Source: Brevibacillus fortis
GTDB taxonomy: Bacteria; Bacillota; Bacilli; Brevibacillales; Brevibacillaceae
Length of the DNA: 64,000 bases
Assembly (NCBI RefSeq): GCF_003013395.1
Contig: NZ_PXZM01000005.1
Location: 25,706-89,705 of the forward strand
Reading direction: 5' to 3'
Below the pieces are notes generated by a model. It had not been told where the DNA came from and ran no database searches. It saw only the letters and a program-made list of their open reading frames with translations. How positions within the stretch are numbered: position 1 is the first letter of the stretch; each line of letters begins with the position of its first letter. The position numbers and the translations under genes are program-made. Below are positions 51,437 through 59,495 of this stretch, piece after piece.

Positions 51437-52057
51437 TCAGACAGCTTTTTGTAGAAGGACAATCGCAAACCCAATCAGAAAGACACCACTGAGCCCATGA
51501 AAAACGTTGAGCCATCCCGAGCGAAAAAATCGAGCCAAATACGCAGCCAAAAAAGCTATCAGCCCCAGGAACAAGAAAGTCGATAACAAACAGCCTGTAG
51601 CAAACAAGAATAAATCCGTTGAATGAAGAAAAGTGCCTGATGCCAAGAGTGAGCCAAATACTCCCGCCCAAAACAGAACCGTCAGAGGATTCGCGAGCGT
51701 CAGAAGCACACCATGCCAAAAGCTGCTTCGAGCAGTTGGAGCTTGTTGGATGGGATCTTGATCTTGTTCATGTTCTCCTCTGCCTTTTATGGCACGCAAG
51801 GTTTGAATCCCAAACCAAGTCAAAATGAGGGCTCCCATCATCAAAACCATCTGTTTGACCCAATGGATAGTAAGCAACAGTGACAATCCCCCAATCGCCC
51901 CCACCATATAAACCGCATCTACTAGTGCAACCCCCAGTACCATCATGAGTGCATCTCGCAATCGCTGAGTCATCGAGCGATGCAACACCGCCAGACAAAC
52001 GGGACCAACCGATAGCTGAAGCATCATCCCGAATAACAGACCGTTCCAGATCGCCAT
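51437..52057 (-). CDS. LysE-family amino acid exporter
   Basis: 206 aa with about six membrane helices. N-terminal MAIWNGLLFGMMLQLSVGPVCLAVLHRSM is the LysE/RhtB signature, followed by LGVALVDAVYMVGAIGG and NPLTVLFWAGVFGSLL. ATG at 52057 follows GGAG, six bases after the stop of the regulator gene; the longer frame to 52222 is a shadow inside that gene. Exports amino acids; the partner regulator is a Lrp/AsnC protein, the usual arrangement for inducible amino-acid export. Substrate unknown. Confidence 0.9.
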   Translation of the reverse strand: MAIWNGLLFGMMLQLSVGPVCLAVLHRSMTQRLRDALMMVLGVALVDAVYMVGAIGGLSLLLTIHWVKQMVLMMGALILTWFGIQTLRAIKGRGEHEQDQDPIQQAPTARSSFWHGVLLTLANPLTVLFWAGVFGSLLASGTFLHSTDLFLFATGCLLSTFLFLGLIAFLAAYLARFFRSGWLNVFHGLSGVFLIGFAIVLLQKAV

Positions 52058-52062
52058 CGGAT

Positions 52063-52497
52063 TCACATCTCCTCTTTCATGGAAGACAGGACGATCATCG
52101 TATTCGTCTTGCTTACACCTTCTACTTGCTTCAATGTTTCTGAGATAAACCGTTCCAGATCGGCCGTCCCTTTTACGGCAACCTTCAGGACATAATCGTA
52201 AGCTCCCGCAATATGATGGCATTCCAGCACACAGTCTGCCTGCACGATCGCTTCACGGAAGCCAGCGATGTGCTCCGTTTTTTCGATTTGCACCATGACA
52301 AATGCAATCAGGTGAAGCCCTAGCTGCTCCCGATCCAGCTTCACCGTGAATTGTTTAATGAGTCCCGTATCCTCTAGCTTGCGTATTCGCTCGGAGACCG
52401 CAGGCACAGACAAATGAACCTGCTTGCTGATGTCTGAGCTGGTGATTCGGGCATTTTCCCGCAATAAGCGGAGGATTTGTTCATCAATCCGGTCCAT
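52063..52497 (-). CDS. Lrp/AsnC-family transcriptional regulator
   Basis: 144 aa. N-terminal winged HTH (MDRIDEQILRLLRENARITSSDISKQVHLSVPAVSERIRKLEDTG, about 1-45) and C-terminal RAM/AsnC ligand-binding domain (LHLIAFVMVQI, CHHIAGAYDYVLKVAVKGTADLERFI). It binds amino acids and typically controls an adjacent exporter, here the LysE gene 5 bases downstream. RBS AAGGAGG. Confidence 0.92.
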   Translation of the reverse strand: MDRIDEQILRLLRENARITSSDISKQVHLSVPAVSERIRKLEDTGLIKQFTVKLDREQLGLHLIAFVMVQIEKTEHIAGFREAIVQADCVLECHHIAGAYDYVLKVAVKGTADLERFISETLKQVEGVSKTNTMIVLSSMKEEM

Positions 52498-52675
52498 TAG
52501 ATCCCCCTCCTTGTTTTACGTTCATTATAACAATTTCTTTCAAACAGAAGTATAACCGGGGTCATAACCGTATATTTTTAACTACTTACCTGGTTTTCTT
52601 ATTTTTTTTCTGTTTCAGGTTGAATCTTAGAACGTATTCCTAATAGATTTAGGTCATCCTTCGATTTCGGGTACG

Positions 52676-52720
52676 AAAAAAGCTTATTCCTCCTGTCGAA
52701 GTGGGAATAAGCCTTTTTAG
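52676..52720 (-). terminator. Intrinsic terminator
   Basis: On the minus strand AGGCTTATTCCCAC pairs with the GGAATAAGCTT arm and is followed by TTTTTCG. Confidence 0.75.
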
Positions 52721-52725
52721 AAACG

Positions 52726-53895
52726 TTACTGCTCTTCTTTATTCCATTTCACAATCTTTGCCCCTTGCTCCAGAAGAGCTTCATATCCATACTTGCTCTT
52801 GATGCTCTCTATTTCTTTTTCCACGCTAGAACTGTCCTGTATGTTGAAATAGGATTTTACTATTTCATACTGTGTTTGACCCGGTTTCTGCGGGTGATCC
52901 TCGACCGCTGCTTTCCAAGGAATAGCGGCTTTGTCCATCAAGAGCTCGAGTGCTGAACCAGTCTCATACCGAATACTTCTTACCAAATAACGCGGGGTCA
53001 GTTGACCATTGGCACTCACATCAAGTACATGCCTAAACGTAACGTGATATGGCGCCTCTTTAGTCGCAAGAACGGTCAGCTTTCCACCTGTAAGCTCGCT
53101 GTAACGATACTCGATATAGCGGGCTGATCCCTCAATCGCCTCTGTCTTGGTTTCCCCCACCAGTTGTGGCCATTTCTGATAACGATAGTTGCGCACGATC
53201 GCCCATTCACGCAAGTGCTGTTTGATGGTGTCGGTATCGTTTGTAGCCATTGCCTGATCCAGCAGCTTGAATTCGAGTCCCATCAAGGCGTAATTTTCTT
53301 CTGTAACGGGGTAGTTATCAATGAATTCTGCCCCATCAGCATCATAGGTCCATTTTTTTTGTTTGAAGATGTGAAACGATTCATGCAGCAAAAAGGATGA
53401 AAAATCAAAATACAGCTCAGGGTCGCTAAACATTTTGGGATGATACTTATAATACATGGCTTCGGTGTCATCCATCTCAAGAGTCGCAAAGTTAAAGGGC
53501 ATCCAAGCAGAAATCGTGGACGGATCAAAACGGCTGACACGATACACCTTAGGCAAACCGAATGACTCTGGTACTTTGATTTCTGTGGCAAACATGCTGT
53601 TTTCGAATTGCTTCACATTTACTGCAAAGGCTTCTTTTCGGAAAAACCCTCTATCTTTATTCGTGTGCACAAGCAGGAGCGGTAAGGTTCGAAAATCATA
53701 CTCCTCATTCCAAAGCTGATCCGATGATTGCTCAAAATGCTTATAAATCGTCGATAACTCGGTTAACATCTGTTTGTCCGTTTCATTTAGCGACTCAAAT
53801 TCAGTTTGAACCGTTTTGTTCATCACGATGAAAACCAAAACCAATCCTACGATTGCCACAAGAGAAACGAGAGCAATTTTATTTCTTTTTTTCAT
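52726..53895 (-). CDS. Membrane-anchored protein with HExxH zinc-metallopeptidase motif
   Basis: 389 aa. A short basic start (MKKRNKIA) and one membrane helix (residues 8-25) put most of the protein outside the membrane. The motif HESFH (171-175) is of HExxH type; a downstream acidic helix TKTEAIEGSARYIEYR (250-264) could supply the third ligand Glu (E252 or E255), as in gluzincins. I do not recognise the rest of the fold (MPFNFATLEMDD ... VRSIRYETGSALELLMDKA). No known peptidase family fits by eye. RBS AAGGATG is modest. Alone between terminators; 53896-54140 upstream is gene-free, with an inverted repeat TTGTTTTACGAAACAA near 53930. Confidence 0.65.
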   Translation of the reverse strand: MKKRNKIALVSLVAIVGLVLVFIVMNKTVQTEFESLNETDKQMLTELSTIYKHFEQSSDQLWNEEYDFRTLPLLLVHTNKDRGFFRKEAFAVNVKQFENSMFATEIKVPESFGLPKVYRVSRFDPSTISAWMPFNFATLEMDDTEAMYYKYHPKMFSDPELYFDFSSFLLHESFHIFKQKKWTYDADGAEFIDNYPVTEENYALMGLEFKLLDQAMATNDTDTIKQHLREWAIVRNYRYQKWPQLVGETKTEAIEGSARYIEYRYSELTGGKLTVLATKEAPYHVTFRHVLDVSANGQLTPRYLVRSIRYETGSALELLMDKAAIPWKAAVEDHPQKPGQTQYEIVKSYFNIQDSSSVEKEIESIKSKYGYEALLEQGAKIVKWNKEEQ

Positions 53896-54142
53896 GATTC
53901 ATCCTTACTTTAAAAAAGTTTTGTTTTACGAAACAATACACAACAATCTACCACAGTGTATGTATACATTTCAACGTAACACCGTTGTTAGAAAATGGAA
54001 TGAAATAATTAATTTTCACTTCCATCCGATTCATGAGCATTTGTCCTATATTTACTTCGGTGAGTTTCGTGTCCCAAATGATCATATCCGTAAAATCCTA
54101 CACATTTCATCATTTTTGCAGGGAATGCCCTTCTTGCCAAAT

Positions 54143-54181
54143 CAAAAAAACTGCCCAGACTCTTTTCAAATCTGGACAGTT
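54143..54181 (-). terminator. Intrinsic terminator after the DEAD-box helicase gene
   Basis: On the minus strand ACTGTCCAGA pairs with TCTGGGCAGT, followed by seven Ts. Confidence 0.8.
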
Positions 54182-54194
54182 TCTCTTAACATCT

Positions 54195-55685
54195 CTACTT
54201 ATTTCCACGTGTTTTCCCAGCGGATGAGGATTGATTAAACGGTTTTCCGCCCTTCGCAGAGCGAGCGGCTCCACCTTTTCCCGCTTTTTTAGCATCGGCA
54301 GGCTTCGCAGATTTACCTGCTTTGCGTGCTGCAATCGCTTCTGCCTTCTTGCGGTTTTTCTCGTACTGCGTTTGCAGTTCACCTAGCTCACGCGCCATCT
54401 TCTTTTTGTAGCCTGGCTTTACCTTCGTCTTTTTCTTCAAGGCGTCACGTACAGGAGAGAACTCTTTGTCTTTTTCCTTCTGCTGCTCTTTCACCTGTTG
54501 CACTCGCAGCTCAACGAAATGAGCTTCCCGTTCTTCTGCGCGCTGACGACGTCCCGCATCCAGATGGCGTCCTGCCTGCATAATTCTTTCTTCAATCGAA
54601 GCCTTCGTGGCTTTGGCAAAACGAGCCATCAAGTTTTTCTGACGAGGGGAAATGAGGGAGATCGCTTTTCCTTTTTGTCCCGCACGACCAGTACGTCCAA
54701 CACGGTGGATGTAGCTGTCCACGTCATTCGGCAAATCGTAGTTGATGACGTGTGTTACGCCTTCTACATCGAGTCCACGAGCAGCGATATCTGTCGCAAT
54801 CAAGTATTGAAAACGGATGTCGCGGAATTGCTTCATGAGTTGTTCCCGCTTGTTCTGGGACAAATCGCCGTACAGAGCTTTCGCCGAGAGGCCATTTTCC
54901 TGAAGACGGGCTGTCAATTGTTGAACGCGCACTTGCGTATTGGCAAATACAATGGTCAAAAATGGCTGTTCCTGTTCCAGAACATCCACAAGCGCGTCTG
55001 TTTTATCACTTTGGTTGACCACATAGTAAAATTGCTCAATGCGTTCAACTGTCTTCTGCTTGCCCTCGATTTTGACATGCGGTGGCTGATCCATAAAACG
55101 GTGCGCCAGTCTTTTCACCAAATCAGGCATCGTCGCGGAGAACAGCAGTACCTGACGCTGAGAAGGTGTGTGAACGATTACTTGCTCCACATCCTCCAAG
55201 AAGCCCATTTCCATCATCTTATCTGCCTCATCCAGCACGAGTGTGGAGATACGGCCGAAGTGGAGCGATCCGCGCTTCATATGATCCAGCACGCGTCCAG
55301 GCGTTCCAACGACAACGTGTACGGTTTCTTTCAGCTTGCTCAGCTGTTTGTCGATATCCGTTCCACCGTGCAAGGAGAGCACGTTCACATTCAAGTGTTT
55401 GCCCAGCTTTTCCACTTCTTTTGCAATCTGAATGGAAAGCTCGCGGGTCGGCGTGAGGATCAGCGCTTGAATATCGCGTTTTCCTTCTTGTAATCCATTA
55501 AGGATCGGCAGCATGAACGCAGCTGTTTTTCCTGTTCCTGTTTGAGCTTGTCCGATCAGGTCTTTTCCTTCCAAAATAAGAGGAATAGCTTCCTCTTGAA
55601 TTTGTGTCGGTTCTTTATAATACAGGTCTTGAATCCCTTGCATCAGCTCCGGTCTAAAGCCAAAAGACGCAAACGATTTTGCCAT
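54195..55685 (-). CDS. DEAD-box RNA helicase (CshA-like)
   Basis: 496 aa. All helicase motifs are visible: Q motif (FGFRPELMQGIQDLYYKEPTQIQ), motif I AQTGTGKT, PTRELSIQ, motif II DEAD in VLDEADKMMEMGF, SAT, ARGLDVEGV, and motif VI HRVGRTGRAGQKG. The C-terminal tail (about 380-496) is basic and low-complexity with RNA-binding potential (KARKAGKSAKPAD), as in CshA of Bacillus. Unwinds RNA in ribosome assembly and mRNA decay, important at low temperature. ATG at 55685 is preferred; a GTG nine bases upstream with AAAGGAA is the alternative. Confidence 0.92.
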   Translation of the reverse strand: MAKSFASFGFRPELMQGIQDLYYKEPTQIQEEAIPLILEGKDLIGQAQTGTGKTAAFMLPILNGLQEGKRDIQALILTPTRELSIQIAKEVEKLGKHLNVNVLSLHGGTDIDKQLSKLKETVHVVVGTPGRVLDHMKRGSLHFGRISTLVLDEADKMMEMGFLEDVEQVIVHTPSQRQVLLFSATMPDLVKRLAHRFMDQPPHVKIEGKQKTVERIEQFYYVVNQSDKTDALVDVLEQEQPFLTIVFANTQVRVQQLTARLQENGLSAKALYGDLSQNKREQLMKQFRDIRFQYLIATDIAARGLDVEGVTHVINYDLPNDVDSYIHRVGRTGRAGQKGKAISLISPRQKNLMARFAKATKASIEERIMQAGRHLDAGRRQRAEEREAHFVELRVQQVKEQQKEKDKEFSPVRDALKKKTKVKPGYKKKMARELGELQTQYEKNRKKAEAIAARKAGKSAKPADAKKAGKGGAARSAKGGKPFNQSSSAGKTRGNK

Positions 55686-55819
55686 AACTTCCACTTCCTT
55701 TCACAAGCGGTCCGATTCGCCACACCATGACTGCATGGACAGTGGATGCGAAAAAACCGGCTCCTATCAATCAAAATTCATCCTAGGCAGGTTGTTGCCC
55801 TTGCGAAATCCTATCCTAC

Positions 55820-56091
55820 CTATACTAAAGGAGTACTCTCGAAAAAACAACTAAACCGTTCAACTCCCGGGTATTTTTCTCCGAGGCTCGTGATCACAAA
55901 ACCTGCTTTTCGATAAAACCCGACTGCTTCCTGATCAGTTTCCGCCTGTATCTTTCTAAGCCCCCCGTTATGGAGCAGTTCGCTGATCATGGCGCAAGTT
56001 CTCTTTCTATTTTTTCGTTGTCGGGCCACATGCATTCTGCCAGTAAGCGTTTTACCTCATCTCGGTCTCGATATCCTTTTAACTCCATCAT
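55820..56091 (-). pseudogene. GNAT acetyltransferase gene with internal deletion
   Basis: Two in-phase remnants on the minus strand. The 5' piece starts at ATG 56091 or 56088 and reads MELKGYRDRDEVKRLLAEC ... NEKIERELAP then a stop; the 3' piece (to 55820) reads ISELLHNGGLRKIQAETDQEAVGFYRKAGFVITSLGEKYPG, the C-terminal half of a GNAT acetyltransferase. Between them about 60-70 residues, including the acetyl-CoA-binding core, are missing, and the two pieces are in different frames. So the gene is broken and not functional. The possible ORF 55820-56035 is only the remnant. Confidence 0.7.
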
Positions 56092-56095
56092 CACA

Positions 56096-56140
56096 AAAAC
56101 ACCCTCTCCATCGCAATCATACATGCATGGAGAGGGTTTC
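56096..56140 (-). terminator. Intrinsic terminator after the M42 peptidase gene
   Basis: On the minus strand ACCCTCTCCAT pairs with ATGGAGAGGGT and is followed by GTTTTTGTG. Confidence 0.8.
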
Positions 56141-56150
56141 GCCTACCTCA

Positions 56151-57224
56151 TCAGTCGATCAATTGTTGAACCGTTTCCTTATCGAGCTTCTTGATGACGG
56201 CTGTCAGCAGCTGTGCAGCTTGTTCGAAATCGCTTTTGGACATAATCGCATTATGGCTGTGAATATACCGTGTCGCAAAGCCGACGACAATAGATGGGCA
56301 TCCAATGCCGCTTATATGGAATTGCGCTGCGTCTGTTCCGCCTCCTGCGAGTGCATCCACCTGGATATTGATGCCGAGCTCCTCTGCTGTGTCGAATACG
56401 AGATCGCGCAATCCAGTATGCGGAATCATCGTAGCATCAAATAACATGACGAGAGGACCGTCCCCCACATTGCAGGTCATCGGATACGATTCATTCCCAG
56501 GGGTGTCATAGGCGAGTCCAACATCGACAGCAAAAGCAATATCAGGTTCAACCAGCCTCGCTACTGTACCAGCACCGCGAGTACCTACCTCTTCCTGCAC
56601 AGTGGCACCGGCGTATACCACATTTGGATGTTCTTCCGTCTGCAATCGTTTCAGCACCTCAATGGCGAGTGCACAACCCGCGCGATTATCGAGTGCCTTC
56701 GCGACCCATAGCTCGCCGTCGCGCATTGTCGCAAATTCACTATCTGGGACAATCCAATCACCAGGGCGAACACCCATTTCCTTTGCATCCGCTTCGTCCT
56801 TCGCACCGATATCAATGTACAAATCCTTGAGCTTCATGACTTTTTCCCGCTCTTCTTTTTCCAGAGCGTGTGGTGCCTTCGAACCAATGAGCCCCAGATA
56901 CTCTCCTTTGCGTGTCTTGACCTTCACGCGCTGTGAGAGAATATTGTGCGTCCACCATCCGCCAAGCTGGATAAAACGCAAGTACCCTTTTGACGTGATA
57001 TGTGTCACCATGAAGCCTACTTCATCCAAATGTCCGGCGAGCAAAATCTTCGGACCGTTTTCTGCACCCGTCTTCTTCCCGAGTACCCCACCTAGCCGAT
57101 CTTTTACCAATTGGTCGCTGAGAGGCTGTAAGTACTCTTCCATCTTCACCCTGACTTCGCGCTCGTGCCCAGGCACTCCGTCCGCTTCCGTCAAATCCTT
57201 GATCAATTTCGTGAGATCGTCCAT
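56151..57224 (-). CDS. M42-family metallopeptidase (aminopeptidase/deblocking type)
   Basis: 357 aa. Co-catalytic metal-binding motifs: AGHLDEVGFMV (His and Asp, about 63-68), KALDNRAGC (Asp, about 175), VQEEVGTRG (Glu pair, about 208-210) and DVGLAYDTP (about 233), GGGTDAAQFH near residue 318. It is the TET-like dodecameric aminopeptidase class (YsdC/FrvX-like), which trims peptides from the N-terminus in the cytoplasm. RBS AAGGAG. Followed by its own terminator and then the GNAT pseudogene. Confidence 0.92.
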   Translation of the reverse strand: MDDLTKLIKDLTEADGVPGHEREVRVKMEEYLQPLSDQLVKDRLGGVLGKKTGAENGPKILLAGHLDEVGFMVTHITSKGYLRFIQLGGWWTHNILSQRVKVKTRKGEYLGLIGSKAPHALEKEEREKVMKLKDLYIDIGAKDEADAKEMGVRPGDWIVPDSEFATMRDGELWVAKALDNRAGCALAIEVLKRLQTEEHPNVVYAGATVQEEVGTRGAGTVARLVEPDIAFAVDVGLAYDTPGNESYPMTCNVGDGPLVMLFDATMIPHTGLRDLVFDTAEELGINIQVDALAGGGTDAAQFHISGIGCPSIVVGFATRYIHSHNAIMSKSDFEQAAQLLTAVIKKLDKETVQQLID

Positions 57225-57365
57225 TTTTTATCTCCTTTTCGCTACTGACTTGTTCCCTTTATGCTTTCAAGAAACCGCTTACAAAATCCTTTCATTTCCA
57301 AATTGCCTACACCCTATTTGTTATTGTTTCCCCAACCCATGTTCCGAATGCGCTAGAGTAATCCG

Positions 57366-58667
57366 TCATGCTGTCGCATTTGATTGGGTGGCCTTCGTAG
57401 CAGCTTCTTGTTCTTGCCCGACTTTTTTCGTGATACGATGAAATAGCACGAGACAAATCAGTCCCATCCCTATAAAAATTCCGGTGATCGCAACGTTGGG
57501 AACCCACGCACTTGCCAAAATAAACACACCTGCACTGCTGACCCCTACGATGCTAAACAGAGAATGTACAGCCATATACGTGCTCCGGGCATGATCTGGC
57601 ACCATATTGGCGAGTAACGCTTGTTTGACGGGAATGTGCATCACTTCACCCAGTGTCGCGAAGAACATGGCAATGAGCAAGACAGCGGGAGAATTGCTGT
57701 AGCTAATCCATGCATACCCGCCAAAGAACAAGCTCAAGCCTGACAGGAGCGCCACTCTATCCTTCCTTTTCTTCATCATATAAGAGACCAAAACGGTCAA
57801 GCATACGACCAGCAACGTATTTTCTGTTTTTAATAGGCCTAACAAGTTCATCCCATCTACCTGAATGGCAAGAAACGAAAAAAGCTGCTCAGGCTCTGGG
57901 ATTTCTTTCACTAAGCGTAGGCCGATGACATTGGTCAATTGCTCCTCTACAGCAATAATGAGCAGATTCGCTATGGTAAACAGCAGAAAAATCCGGTGCT
58001 TCAGCACTTCTTTATATGCTCCTATGATATCTCCAAGAAAACTCGAATCTTTTTGTGTTTGTTTGTGAGACGCCGAGCGTGCAAGTTTTTCTGGTACATA
58101 CGTCTCCTTGATAAACAAGATCGTAATGGCGAGTGAAATTGCAATGCTTACAGCCACACCGAGAAATAGGGCAAAGTAATGCTCGTCGAACAAAAATGCA
58201 CCGACCAATCCCCCTATGGCTACCGCCAGATTATTCAGCCAATAGGAAGCCGTAAAAATTGCTCTCCTGTTTTCCGGATGACTCACATCAATGATGAGCG
58301 CTTGGTAAGCAGGACCCGACGCCCCCAAACAAAAATTATTGAACAGAAACAGAATAAAGGTCACATAGGGCAATTGAATCCATGGCGAGTTGACGGAGGC
58401 CACACCAAGAAAACTAAGGAAGATGACCGCCTCACATACAACGATGACTTTTTTTCGCCCGATCCTGTCCGCCACATATCCCCCTGTAAAAGAGCCTGCG
58501 ACACTTGCTACCATCACGCCTAGAAACATAAAGCCCGTTACAACCGTCCCCAATTGCTTGGAGAAAAAAATAATCAAGTACGGGGTAACCGTCATGCTCG
58601 CCATGGTCGTCAAAAACTGTAACATCAGCCTGATCCGGATGTTGCTGTCGAACTTCCAAAAACTCAT
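57366..58667 (-). CDS. MFS transporter under TetR control
   Basis: 433 aa with about 12 membrane segments. Motif A-like ADRIGRKK in loop 2-3 (about 67-74) and a central loop with KLARSASHKQTQKD are typical of DHA1/MDR permeases. ATG at 58667 follows GGAGTGG; the frame to 58676 only adds a few residues. It starts 26 bases downstream of the palindrome GATTGATTAATCAATC, a TetR-type operator also present upstream of the neighbouring tetR gene. Substrate unknown; efflux of a toxic compound is likely. Confidence 0.9.
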   Translation of the reverse strand: MSFWKFDSNIRIRLMLQFLTTMASMTVTPYLIIFFSKQLGTVVTGFMFLGVMVASVAGSFTGGYVADRIGRKKVIVVCEAVIFLSFLGVASVNSPWIQLPYVTFILFLFNNFCLGASGPAYQALIIDVSHPENRRAIFTASYWLNNLAVAIGGLVGAFLFDEHYFALFLGVAVSIAISLAITILFIKETYVPEKLARSASHKQTQKDSSFLGDIIGAYKEVLKHRIFLLFTIANLLIIAVEEQLTNVIGLRLVKEIPEPEQLFSFLAIQVDGMNLLGLLKTENTLLVVCLTVLVSYMMKKRKDRVALLSGLSLFFGGYAWISYSNSPAVLLIAMFFATLGEVMHIPVKQALLANMVPDHARSTYMAVHSLFSIVGVSSAGVFILASAWVPNVAITGIFIGMGLICLVLFHRITKKVGQEQEAATKATQSNATA

Positions 58668-58692
58668 CGTGACCACTCCTCTTTCTTATAAC

Positions 58693-58708
58693 GATTGATT
58701 AATCAATC
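58693..58708. promoter_or_regulatory. TetR-type operator upstream of the MFS gene
   Basis: GATTGATTAATCAATC is a perfect 16-base palindrome, 26 bases before the MFS start and 35 bases after the TetR gene end. It shares its half-site with the sequence at 59372. Confidence 0.6.
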
Positions 58709-58742
58709 ATTTATATCCCAAAAAAAAGACCGATGGAGAATG

Positions 58743-59345
58743 CTAGCGATTCTTCGGTCCAAAAAGCTGCATGGCAAACGGAACGAATTTTTCCCACATG
58801 TTGCTTTGTGGCTCATCCGTCAAATTCACACGCAGACCAATTAACAGACTCATGTACGCTGTCGCCACGTATTTGGGATCTTGGACATGCAAGAGTCCTT
58901 TCTCTTGTCCATTGATCAAGAGCTCGGCAATTTTCGTACGAAAGATGTTGTGAAATGCATCTAGCTCGGCAAAAGAATGAGCAAAACGATTGTAGTAGCC
59001 TACTACTTGTACGACCAGTCGCAAGTATGAATCGAACGCGGCGAATATCTTGATGTGATTGGTCACCATTCTCTCTAATTCCAGTAGTGGATGAACTGCT
59101 TGGGGATCAAAGTCAAGCAGCTTGACGGAATGCTCTTGCAATGGCTCAGTGACAGCAGCATGAAAGAGCTGATCCTTGTTTTCAAAGTAGGTGAAAACAC
59201 TGCCAAAGCTGACTCCCGATGCCTTCGCGACTTTTGCAATCGTGGTATCATCATAGCCGTGCTCGGCAAACAGGAGAATGGCCTGCTGAAGAATCGTTTC
59301 CCGCTTTTGCTTCATTTTTAGTACTTGTTCTGCTGAAAGTGGCAT
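58743..59345 (-). CDS. TetR-family transcriptional regulator
   Basis: 200 aa. N-terminal HTH of TetR type: QAILLFAEHGYDDTTIAKVAKASGVSFGSVFTYFENKDQLF (about 22-62). The C-terminal helical ligand domain differs between members. RBS AAGGAG. It is located upstream of the MFS gene on the same strand, and the two operator-like palindromes (59372 and 58693) suggest repression of both itself and the transporter. Confidence 0.93.
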   Translation of the reverse strand: MPLSAEQVLKMKQKRETILQQAILLFAEHGYDDTTIAKVAKASGVSFGSVFTYFENKDQLFHAAVTEPLQEHSVKLLDFDPQAVHPLLELERMVTNHIKIFAAFDSYLRLVVQVVGYYNRFAHSFAELDAFHNIFRTKIAELLINGQEKGLLHVQDPKYVATAYMSLLIGLRVNLTDEPQSNMWEKFVPFAMQLFGPKNR

Positions 59346-59371
59346 GCTGTACAGGCTCCTTGTTAATGAAT

Positions 59372-59387
59372 GATTAATCGATCAATC
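59372..59387. promoter_or_regulatory. TetR-type operator upstream of the tetR gene
   Basis: GATTAATCGATCAATC is an imperfect 16-base palindrome, 27 bases before the tetR start, built from the same GATT/AATC half-sites as the element at 58693. Confidence 0.55.
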
Positions 59388-59495
59388 GTTACTTGCATTA
59401 TAGTACTGACTTCCAGTATTTGCAAAGATATTTGTCTCTTCTGATGCAGGAAAAATAAAAAACGGCTGGCGCTTGTGTCCAGCCGTTCGCGATTC

